From Oscheius onirici (taxonomy: Eukaryota; Nematoda; Chromadorea; Rhabditida; Rhabditidae), in contig OW051472.1 in assembly GCA_932521025.1 (NCBI GenBank), forward strand, positions 5,270,001 through 5,334,000: DNA of 64,000 nucleotides. Direction: 5' to 3'. The position numbers and the translations under genes were made by a program. The notes under the pieces are model-generated. The model ran no database searches. It worked only from the letters and a program-made list of their open reading frames with translations, and was not told where the DNA came from. This document shows, in pieces, positions 46,636 to 56,654 of this stretch. Position 1 is the first letter of the stretch, and every line of letters starts with the position of its first letter.

Positions 46636-47721
46636 ATGGTAGCCGACACGGCAAATAGAGATGAACTCAAGTATCTAGACCAAATTCGGGATATTTTGAC
46701 CAATGGAAAGGCAATATTTTAGTTCTTTTTCATCTAAACTTGGATTTTTTTTTAGGAAAGAACAGATCGAACTGGTGTTGGAACGGTTTCAATATTTGGA
46801 ATGCAGCAAAGATACAGTTTAAGGAACGGTATAAAAGATTTCATTCTTAGTAAAGTACCCATCTTCAGGAACCATACCTCTTCTAACTACCAAACGAGTC
46901 TATTGGAAAGGAGTTGTTGAAGAATTGTTGTGGTTTATCAAAGGTCACACAGACAGCAAGCTGCTTCACGAAAAAGATGTCAAAGTTAGCTTCTAAAATG
47001 CTATTCTACAAAATTGCTCAGATTTGGGATGCAAACGGCTCACGCGAGTTCCTTGACAACCTCGGCTTCACAAATCGAGAAATTGGAGATCTTGGTCCAG
47101 TTTACGGCTTCCAATGGCGTCATTTTGGTGCCAAATATCGCGGACCGCATGAAGATTACACACATGAAGGTGTTGACCAGCTAGAAGACGTTATCAAACA
47201 GATCAAAACGAATCCCGACAGTCGAAGAATCATTCTCTCGGCATGGAATCCAGCCGACCTAAAACAGATGGCTCTTCCGCCTTGCCACACAATGTGCCAG
47301 TTCTTTGTGCAGGACGGCGAGCTAAGCTGTCAACTATATCAGCGGAGCGGAGATATGGCAAGTTTTTCTTATTCATTTTCCAAAATTTCATAATCAGGGT
47401 CTCGGAGTGCCATTCAATCTAGCCAGCTACGGTCTTCTCACGCACATGATTGCTCACGTTTGTGGATTAAAAGCTGGAGATCTTGTGCACACTCTCGGAG
47501 ATGCTCACGTCTACAAGAACCATGTCGATGCTCTGAAAATTCAGGTACTGATCTGTGAAGCGTCATTATACATAGTAATTTAGCTTGACCGAACCCCTAC
47601 AGCGTTCCCTACAATCCAATTCGGCGACGGAGTCAGCAGCATTGACCAGTTCATTTCCGAGAAAATCGTTCTGAAGGACTACAAGCCGCAGGGGCCGATC
47701 AAGATGGAAATGGCTGTCTAG
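46636..47721 (+). CDS. tyms-1: Thymidylate synthase
   Basis: 294 aa in six exons: 46636-46710, 46756-46828, 46869-46984, 47022-47357, 47398-47544, 47584-47721. Converts dUMP to dTMP using methylene-tetrahydrofolate. Motifs: [14 protein letters not shown] (RTGT-type dUMP phosphate loop), [28 protein letters not shown], the catalytic [10 protein letters not shown] (C176), [33 protein letters not shown] and the terminal KMEMAV. Introns 1 and 4 start with GC instead of GT (46711-46712 and 47358-47359), the second with a strong GCAAGT. The 3' end converges on the TLCD gene, whose stop is only 51 bp away. Confidence 0.97.
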
Positions 47722-47772
47722 AGATCCCACAACTTGTAACATTCTGTAACATAAACAGTACGTGTTTATGAC

Positions 47773-48892
47773 TTATTCATTTTTGTGATGTCTTGTGGTT
47801 GTTCGAGTCTTCTCCGTCTGGTCGTGTCTCTCTTCCGAGAAGAGCCCGTCACTGCGAAGAATTCTCAAGAAGATGCCGGTATTTATGGCCAGGAAGAGCG
47901 ATCCTCCGCCGAATCCGATCCATCTGAAAGTCTGATGCATCAGACGACGATTAACCCAAGCCCATCCGATGAGGAAGAACTGGACGAAGAAGCGAAAGAC
48001 GACGTAGAGCACCACATTGGCGTAGCCCATAAAACGCGAAAACTGCTTCAATTGGCCAGTCGACAGCTTGCTGATGTGCAGAATCGATCGAGAATGAATG
48101 AATATGCTGCTTACTTCCATCAGAAGGGCCCAATAGGCGTAGAGAATGAACTTCTTCGAGGCCAGCGCAGCCATCAAGACGTAGATCGAGCCGACATGAT
48201 GTATGAAGACGATGACTGAGGTCAGCACCATTGGATCGTCGTTAGTCAGCATATCCAGTCCATCGTAGATGAAGTAGCCGACCGAGAGACTGACTACCTG
48301 GGTTTGCCAAAAGCCGTAGAAGTGCATCGGAGCGGCGAACATCAGATGGCTTGAGTGGCGGATGAACAGGAACAGTAGCGTGCTCGACGTCTGAAATCAG
48401 TTGTCTGATAGCCAGAAACAATGCCATGAACATAATGTTATTCAGAATATAATTTTTGGCTACTTATCTTTAGCGAGTATCCAACATATTTGAGCTGCTG
48501 ATTTCCGCGACGATTTAAAGGACTGTTACGAGAAACGCTGAACAGACAAGGTTTTCGTCTACTCTACGTGTTTCCAAAGTGTTCGAAGAAGATTGATCTT
48601 ATCTGATTTGAGACCTGGTATTTCGAGGATCTAGGGCACTAGAACCTACGCAAGAATGTATGAGTGAAGTAGTTAGATTGTGAAGACGCCTACGTCTTGC
48701 AAAGTCCTTCGTTCCAAGCCAACATCTGTACTTGACCGTCTCGTTGACAAACCACCAGACGAAGATGTAAAAGAGCAGAGGAATCAGTGTTTCCGCTGAG
48801 AGAAACATTAAAAAGTCCGGTCCGTCTATTTCGGCGCCGTTGTCGACTCCCAGATGAACATATTTGTCCAGTGTGAAAAAGGGAAAGACCAT
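47773..48892 (-). CDS. TLC-domain membrane protein, TLCD1/2 (FLD-1)-like
   Basis: 286 aa in two exons: 48650-48892 and 47773-48390. Six or so membrane segments form a TLC fold: FLSAETLIPLLFYIFVWWFV, then LLFLFIRHSSHLMF, VVSLSVGYFIYDGLDML, SVIVFIHHVGSIYVLMAAL (conserved paired His), ALLMEVSSIFIHSRSILHIS, ANVVLYVVFRFFVQFFLIGW and a last segment ending FLRILRSDGLF, close to the LLRSDF end of TLCD1/2. A basic, Thr/His-rich tail follows. Known: TLCD1/2 and worm FLD-1 limit long-chain polyunsaturated phospholipids and so tune membrane fluidity. It is not a ceramide synthase; the Lag1 motif is not seen. Confidence 0.85.
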
Positions 48893-48899
48893 GGCCAGC

Positions 48900-49147
48900 C
48901 AGCTATTGGATCTGGATGGATCTGCCGCTCGTTTGGAGTCAAATAGACCTACCTTTCGTTGCAGAGACCATCACCCCGAACTGTACAGCCATCCATTGGA
49001 CGTTTTGCTAGTAGTTGTAGACTACTTGTCCATTCCCTAATTGATGTTACTTTTAAACACTTGTAAAACAAACAAGAGAACTTTTTGCAAGAAAATCCGC
49101 TTCGAAAATTACAAACTCAAGGGCAGAACAAAACGAGTTCAAGTGCG
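48900..49147. other. Short intergenic region between divergent genes
   Basis: About 250 bp separate the TLCD-type gene and the small membrane protein gene at 49148. It likely holds both promoters; I see no firm elements. Confidence 0.35.
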
Positions 49148-49339
49148 ATGAATGAGGCCACTGTGGAAGACAATCTGGACCACAACTACAAATCGGTCGC
49201 TTTCCTGAGCATCGTTGGTGGACTCGTCGGACTGCTCTTCGTCGCGCTCATTGCCATCATCGTGTTCAACATCATCAAGTACAGGAAGATGAACCCCGAA
49301 AACAAGAAGAAATTGGCTCTACTCGTTGGGAAGAAATAG
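49148..49339 (+). CDS. 63-aa single-pass membrane protein
   Basis: An intronless frame from the ATG at 49148. An acidic N-terminus (MNEATVEDNLDHNYKS) is followed by one strongly hydrophobic helix, VAFLSIVGGLVGLLFVALIA and onward through IIVFNIIKYR, with a GG-x3-G small-residue patch. A basic tail follows (KMNPENKKKLALLVGKK). Topology by the positive-inside rule is N-out, C-in. I do not recognise it; it resembles small regulatory membrane proteins in layout only. The upstream in-frame stretch from 49085 lacks an ATG. Confidence 0.65.
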   Translation: MNEATVEDNLDHNYKSVAFLSIVGGLVGLLFVALIAIIVFNIIKYRKMNPENKKKLALLVGKK

Positions 49340-49479
49340 AAATCACTCAACGAAATTAGTAAACTTTCAAGCCCTTGTACTCTAGCTCCTCTCCCTATTT
49401 GCTAACAAGTGCGAATGAGAAATATTCATAGCTAAAAATCATTATGAAAAGTAAAACGTGAAACATGTGTATCGCAGAA

Positions 49480-52063
49480 TTATTGTACAAATTTGTTGGT
49501 ATAGGCGACTTCAGGAATGGGAGCCATCCGTTCCGGCTGAGAAGGAACTTCAGAATCTGTTCCTTGCTCTTCTTGTGAATGCATAGGATTGTTGAAAGCC
49601 TAAAAGTTATCAAGTTAAGACACATATGGAAATTCAACCAACCACAACGGTGGGAGGCGAAGAATCTCGGAGCCGAGAGTGAACCTTTTCTATGGTCGTC
49701 CTCGTGAAATCATTGGCCTTGTCGATCGTCGACTTGGTAAGATCGTTGAAGACAGCGTTTTTCCGGTACAGATAGACAAAGGCGACAGCCATGGCGATGA
49801 TAATCAGCATGAGGAACCAGAAGATGGTCCATCCAGACGTCGTTGCCGAGTCGTCGACAAAACTATCCTTATCTCCCATTGAACGTTTGATATTGACGCA
49901 AGTGTTGACTTCGGCCGAGTAGAACATATCATTCGGACAGATGCACGAGGCTCTCACTGTTCTGAAGGCATCAGGAACAGGAACGCACATGGCCGAAGAG
50001 GAGCAAGCATCTCTACCGCAAGGATTTCTTCCGATAACGTTCTGAAACCAACATTTTGTAGAGAAGAGAAGAAATGGTACCTGGAAGTTAGGATGTTGAA
50101 TAGCCAGTCCATTGGGGTGCATCGAGAAGTGATGCATAATCTCGGGAGATGAATGGTGCTCAGAGATCTCGACAAATTTCAGCGTCTCAGTGTTCCAGTC
50201 AGTCCAGTAGAGCCGGCTGTCGAAGAAGGCAATGTGATAAGGCTGGTGGACTCCACGGCTCAGGACGACATGACGTTCGCGGTTTGCAAGCGTGATCTTT
50301 TCGATAAGTTCGGCACCGCCGTCTCCAAAGTAGAGTTCCTTTCGAATGGGATCAAGGGCCAGCCCACGAGGAGATTCCAGCTTGTTGTCAAGCAGCACAC
50401 GAGCCTATACGAAAGAATGAAGATTATAAGAACGTGGGACATACATCAGCACCATCCATAGAGGCCGACATGACTCGGAACTTGTTGTTAAAACCTTCGA
50501 TCCAGTACATCATGCCTGTTGCTGGATTGAGGGCCAGGCCACGATACAGCTGCTTTTTGGTGTTTTCCGTCGGGTGAGAAGACTGTCCCTCCACAATTCT
50601 TCTGCAGTTGGATGCATCAGAGGAACACATGTAGATTCCGGGAGCTTCGGCAGGAGCTGAATTGAAATATATCTTTGACCGTTCATTTAGGGCCGAACCT
50701 TGTCGTGTGTAGTAGACATTGCCAGACCAGTGGTCTGTAGCAACGTACTCGAGACCAGTGATATTTTCACGGATGACAGTGAGATTGTTCTCACTAAAGA
50801 CCATCAAGTCGCCAGCATTGCCTGAAGAAGAAACAACGTAGAGCTGATTGTTGTGACTGTTGAAATCGAGGTTCTTAGCAATCCTGTGGGATCCAAGTCG
50901 CTTGAGTGTTTGGTAGGCAATACTGGCATGAGCGGGATCAGTGAGTGGCATACGACGAATCTGAAGCTCTCGTGTATTACTGATGAAGAAGACTACCAAC
51001 CTCAGAGCCAATAGCTAAGTAGAGTTGACCTTCACCAGCTCTTTCGACATGACAGCTGTGACCGTCCTTGCCGAGAGTGTATCCAAACAAGCAGTAGCAT
51101 TTGTATTGCTGTCCTTCGACAATGCATCCATGCTGGCATTTGGATTTACAAAGCTCCTCGATAGGTAGAACTTTGAAGACTTCAGATGTGTCCGTCTCAC
51201 CGTCCTCGCAGCCCATCTCGTCACTTCCATCATCACAATCAGCTTCTCCATCGCAAGTCCAGTAAGTAGGGATACAGGCGGAATTATCCTGAAAATGTCA
51301 TAAGAAAAACCACCACATGCCCTTACCAAGCAACGTCGATGTCCGAATGGGCAGTAATCATGTTTGCTGGGGGAAGTAGATGACATTATGCCCCCTGTAG
51401 ATTCAACGTGAGTCTGGCACCCTCGTTCGTCGTCTCCGTCAAGGCAATCCTAAACAATTCAACTATGTATAAGAAGATGGGCAAAGCTTACGGCTACGCC
51501 ATCACAAATAGCATCCTGTGATATGCATTGATGCCCGTTCTCACACTGATAGCTCAAGGCGGGACAGTCCTTTTTGGTAGCTTCATTGTCATCGTCCGCT
51601 CGCAAATGAGAGATGTCATAGCCTTCACATCCATGCTCGTCGTTGCCATGTAGACAATCGATTTCACCGTCGCATTTGAAGGTTTTGGAAATGCAAGCCC
51701 CGTCAGGACGGCACATATAATAGTCCGGCGGACAATCGTGAAGGTAACTGCATCCTTTCTCGTCCTAAAACGAATAGTGAACATCAAATTTTGATTGAAA
51801 AACGTACAGAGTTGTCGTCGCAATCAGCAATGTTGTCACACTGCCATTCGATCGGAATGCATTTTCTTGCCCCTCCAACTTTACAATCGAAATGAATGGA
51901 GGAATTGCAAGCCGACAACGGTGACAGGAGGACGGCCTGCAAATGAAAATATTTTAAGCTTTAAAATTGGCATTCTGCACGACAACACATAGAATTGACG
52001 AAAAATTACCTGTGGCAATACGCCTAGCAGAAGGAACGCTCCAAAACGTGAAGAAAATCCCAT
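49480..52063 (-). CDS. LDL-receptor-family endocytic receptor
   Basis: 743 aa in nine exons: 52010-52063, 51808-51936, 51492-51764, 51327-51449, 51001-51288, 50445-50966, 50081-50404, 49643-50041, 49480-49599. Order: signal peptide ([18 protein letters not shown]), four LDLRa modules with calcium cages ([40 protein letters not shown]), an EGF module ([16 protein letters not shown]), a six-blade propeller with YWTD-type repeats ([22 protein letters not shown]), a second EGF ([12 protein letters not shown]), TM ([20 protein letters not shown]) and a short tail with AFNNPMH, an FxNPxY-like internalisation signal. Likely takes up yolk or lipoprotein (RME-2/VLDLR-like), but other LRP roles are possible. 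The intron at 50967-51000 is only 34 nt. Confidence 0.92.
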
Positions 52064-52600
52064 AACGGTCGAACGAGCTGACAAAAACTAAATCACCAGC
52101 AGTCGCACGTGGTCGGCCTAAATTTTTCCCGCCCAAAGTTTGGATCGGCGGCGCCAATTCAAACACCGTTCTTTCAGCAACAATTTTGCTTTTGATGGTT
52201 TTCCCTTTCCAATCTCAATGGACTTCTCTTACAATTAGATTGGTAAACCTAGCCACAAGAATGTGAAGTTTGGAAGCGTCTAAAGAGGCTAAAGAAAATG
52301 GGTAAGAAAAAGATGATAAACGAAGTCGGCTAATAAAACTGGATCACTTTGAAGATATCGAATCCTGTTGAAATAGGACAAGACAGTAGATACAAATACG
52401 TATGTGAGAGGCAGAAAACGAATTATCAAAATGTCAGGTTAAGCTTTCGACTAATATAAAAACCGGTCTACTAATTCAAAAAAAAACATTCGGAATACAA
52501 CGCGCTCTATGTCCGTGTCCAATTTGGAAATATTTTTTAACTTGATCTGTCTTTCCCTATAGTTTCTTCACAGTTCATGTTTATTGCAAAATCACGTCTG
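52064..52600. other. Upstream region of the LDLR-like gene
   Basis: GC-rich for the first 90 bases (GGCGGCGCCAATTC around 52147), then AT-rich. No further gene is seen. Confidence 0.4.
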
Positions 52601-53170
52601 GGACGAGTGCAGATCTAAATGTCTTCCATTCCAATTCCGTTCTCCTCTTTTAGAGTCCAAAACTCAGTTCCATACAGTGCGATAGGCGTAACGTAGGATT
52701 CGAATAGCTGCTTTCTCTTCGCCATAGGAATTTGACGACAAGTCAACAGAGTGGCTACTTTGTTGAAAGCTCCAAAGGCCTGGCCCATTCTCCGTCTTAC
52801 TTCGTCAGCGTCACAGTAGCTGTGCCCGCTGAAATAACTCGTCCTTGAAAAGAATTGCTTCCGGGCACACTGACAGACTGTCACACTATCAAAATCCTCA
52901 ACTTCATTCGAACTGTATGCCCACTTTCTCTTCAAACTGGTCATTGTATCCATCCCACTGATACCAAATTTCGAGTCTGCTTTTCTCAGTTTCTTCAAGC
53001 ATGTCAGAAAGACCAGGATGACATTATATGTGGTGCTGATTTCGTCCGTTGTCAAAACAGTGGAAGGTACCACCAGCACCGCTGTTCACTGTTCACTGTA
53101 CAGTTCAAACAATTCGTCAAAGATACTGTGCACAAAATTAACAAGCTGTCTCCGTCTCCAACAGGAACAT
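52601..53170 (-). mobile_element. LINE reverse-transcriptase fragment
   Basis: The minus-strand frame 53079-52615 encodes the C-terminal part of an RTE-type LINE protein: ADEVRRRMGQAFGAFNKVAT, LLTCRQIPMAKRKQLFESYV, PIALYGTEFWTLKEENG. It is cut at both ends and comes from a different copy than the 28-33 kb LINE. Confidence 0.85.
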
Positions 53171-53229
53171 AATTTATCCGTCATGAACATTGATTATTAG
53201 GGGAAAGTTAACAGTAACAAGAAGAGGGC

Positions 53230-56200
53230 TCAATAATCCTCTTCGAGGATGTACAGAGGGGAAATTCGTTTTTCTGGTACACTGAAACATAGATCCTGAC
53301 AGTTCTGAACGAAATTGATGGGCTGTTCTTCCATCTCGTCGGCTTGACTACATCTCGGGTAGTCATAAGCGACACAATTGGCTGACCCTTTCTGAAATTT
53401 TGAGCAAATTCTACGGGTTCGGCTTCGACTTACAGGTCTGTAGTACCGTTTTACCATGATGGGCTCGGCTCCATTTGCGCACGTCTCCCTCACGACTCTG
53501 CAGCAACGACTGTTCTCTCGACCTGAAGAACGGATTTCCCTCTCGACTTGTCAAGTGTTCCGGCACTTGTCGCCTTCTCGGTTTACGAGCACTGCGAACA
53601 CGAAAAAGGAACAAGAGACTCCGATCGTAAATTAGACAGCTGGGAGGTTTATTGCCAGCCGGGCAGGCTAGATTCAAGCGGAGAGATTGCTACATTTGCA
53701 CAGAAAGGTGTTTTGAAGTGACAGTGGAGTACGGTAGTTTTTGCCTACTGTCTAGCATCCTTCGATACCGTCTCTTACCGACAGACACGCAACAATTTCC
53801 CCCCTCTTTTTGCCAGTCGCGTTTTCCGCTCAAAGACAAATGGGACGAGATCTCGCACGGATTGTGAAAATGCAAAAACTTACAGTCATCAGTCGGAGGA
53901 AGTTTGGCTTTCTTCTTCATCGGGTCCTCGTTGAGAACTTGGACAATTTCTTTAGTCATGTAAAGCTTGGAAGTAATGTCCGAGGCGTGTTTTCGCGTGT
54001 TCGGAATGTAGCCATTTCCGTGATGCCAGAAATTTGGGGTGGTCCCGACTGTTGTGGAGGTAGACTGACCAGAAGAGGTAGTCACTGAGAGAACCCTTTG
54101 AATAATGTAAAGTTACTCAAACCTGGCACATAAGTGGTCGTTTCCATCAACTTTGTCATCAGATCCTGGAGATTCTCAGGAGCTTTGGTCGTCGTAGTCA
54201 CAATATTTCTCGATCTATAGGCATCTACCAGCGCCTTAACGAGCTTTTTGTTCTTCTTCAGCGTCTAAATCTCTTCAATTCTTATCGTTTTGGATACACT
54301 CACAGCCCGGATCTGTTTCTCATCTACTGGAAGATTCAGTTCGGCGGCCCTTTCTAAATGACGGAGCACCTCGTTCAATTCAGGCTCCAAGGTGGTCGCT
54401 TCAAAGCTTTTGTACTTGATTTGATCAATGTGGACGCGGCCACGTAGTCTCTTCTCAACATCTGCCGTCATTCGGCTCTTCATTGGCAGGTCCAGAGTCA
54501 GAGTATTGATGTAGTACTCCTAAAGAACCATTTTCATAGTATTTTTTTAACTTTCTAATATTCTGCAAAGTTGTAGAACATATCAATAAACTTTGCAGAA
54601 CATCGGAAAGGTCGAAAATGTCTTTTTCAACCAGAACATGTTACTCACCGGCTCCTTCTTGATGACAGATTGACTCGGAGCCTGTTTGTTACCACCAAAT
54701 TCTACGTCATCTCCACCGTTCTTCACAATCTTCTCTGAAATTTTGAGCATACTGCCGGAGAAGTTTTAGCACCTTGATTACGCGGTCTTTCAGTCGCCAT
54801 GACCCATTTCCTAGCCATAACCACCTTTCTCGGCTCTTTTTCGATCACGGTGTTGTCTTGATGAGACGTGTCCAATGACATGAAAGGGCCGGGAGTTGGC
54901 ATGTCCACAGCGTCTTCTATCTGGAAAGCATTTTTTTAAATGGAATGGTATAGGTTTCGAATAGACCGAGGGATTCGATCCCATTGATGACCGTGTCCCA
55001 TAAATCCTTCCTGCAACTTCTGTAATGGGGTCGGGGCGCAGTGAATTTCAAATATGTGCGTCCCCAATAGGGTGACTTCCTGATACATTTTCTCTCAAAA
55101 AACCACGACTGATCTTTTCTTCCAGACTCTCGAAGCGATCGAAAATCGTCCGGGGCACATTCCTCGGTTTCGAGATCGCGGCGATTGATACCAGTGGCAG
55201 CCGTGAAAAAATGAGCTTTTCATCCAAATGAGGAACCGAATGGCAACACTTACACTGCCACAATGAAGTGGTTTACAAGCTCTGGTCTCATAAAGGTACG
55301 GACAGGGCTGGAAAGACGTTCTTTGACCGGGAACGGGAAGCGCTGGAACCAGTACATCCCTGAAAAAAAACTGTGCTTGGAAACAGTCAAAAGGCTACCT
55401 GTTTCTGACCTCCAGAGCGACTTCACAGTTTCCGAAACACTGCCCCCATGCCGTCCATTGAGTTACTTGGCAGTCTGAAAGTCCCTCAGGTAGGCGATCG
55501 AAAACCGCTTGAGAAGTTTTTGATGGCGCTCGCGCGAGTCCGGATAGTCTCAAGAGGGGGATATGTTCGACACGACAGGTGTGACAAAAGCCCGTGTTTT
55601 ATGGCCAATTAACGACTGAGTCGGGTTAACGGCTAGCTGGACCAATTTGGACAGTTTTCAGCAAAATTCTCTTCTTTGGCGGCGTTGAAAAAGTCAGGAT
55701 TTCTCCTCAGAAAAATCTAATAGGATTGACCTAATCTTTACTATTAGCGTAGAGTTTTTGTATTCGAACCTTTGGATTCGTGGGAACTGATTTTGATTTT
55801 ATTGAAGATAGATAGATAGATATATTCATTTGTCGTATGGGACAAACATTGGTATGGAAAGGTAAAGGGAGGGGAGCAGAGGGCGATTTTACTATGACGA
55901 AATTTGGTCTAAAATCGACTGATTGAAAACGACTGAATATTGCTTATGTACTGCAAAACCAGTAGTAGATGCTCATCACATCCAAAAGAATGCGCCGTTT
56001 CGGACTGAAGAAAGCATTTGTAGACCTTTCAATGTTGTGCAAAGTTGTAGATCCAAGATCAGATCAGAACGAAAAGAACATTTTCAGAACGAAAAGAACA
56101 CCTTCGTCCCGAAAAAGGCGCGAATGAGACACTCTTATAAAAAAGACTTCTCCCGAATCAAAGACCCTTGATCTCTATATGCATTCCTTTGGTCGCATCC

Positions 56201-56543
56201 CATATTCCGGCTCCTCTTATCTCTATATACAGGTTACGGGAAATTAAGCACAGCAGGGAATAGTAAATCGCGATTATCTATGTGTACCATCAGGGAAAAA
56301 GTAGACAGCTGAAGCCGGAAACTCATGTTCGAAACAAATTACGCAGCGATTCATATATCGTTTGATTGATCAGAGCTTGAAAATTTGTAGAGGGCTTGTA
56401 CTCGGATTAAAGCCGAAAATGGTAAATGAGGGTTTTTCAAGAGAGACAAAAAGTTAGAAAGAGGGAAAAGAGAACGTACCTGATGCTGAGACGGCAGAAA
56501 AGGTCGAAATAATAACAGAAAAGGAGAAAAGTGCGAGGCTCAT
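53230..56543 (-). CDS. Secreted protein with thrombospondin type 1 and Kunitz-like domains
   Basis: Exon 1 (56480-56543) encodes a signal peptide, MSLALFSFSVIISTFSAVSA, and joins in phase 1 to 55399-55474 and about 55254-55359. These make a TSP1 repeat (CQVTQWTAWGQC, QPCPYLYETRACK). Following exons give a polar middle region with helical, charged stretches (LNEVLRHLERAAELNLPVDE; LVKALVDAYRSRNIVT) and a Thr/Ser linker. The last exons hold a Cys-rich Kunitz-like half: CANGAEPIMVKRYYRP, then ANCVAYDYPRC and NFVQNCQDLC. The stop is at 53230-53232. Likely extracellular matrix or a protease inhibitor. The first half of a Kunitz loop is not clear, and junctions near 54960-55050 and 53500-53690 are uncertain. 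Confidence 0.7.
54550..54640. repeat. Intronic palindromic repeat copy (TSP1/Kunitz gene)
   Basis: Contains ATATTCTGCAAAGTTGTAGA, then AAACTTTGCAGAACATCGGA and AAGGTCGAAAATGTC: the clearest copy of both palindrome halves. Confidence 0.7.
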
Positions 56544-56654
56544 TTCCTAATCCGGCGTCTGACAGTCTACTGCGCAGCCCCGAGGCTGTGAGGCAGACCC
56601 GCCCCCCATCGAGATCCACTTCAAAAGTCGGGATCATTTCGCAACAAGAACTAT

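Noticed and set aside
47785-48219. 144-codon plus-strand frame opposite the TLCD gene
   Set aside because: The minus-strand frame has conserved TLC helices; the plus frame is its acidic shadow.
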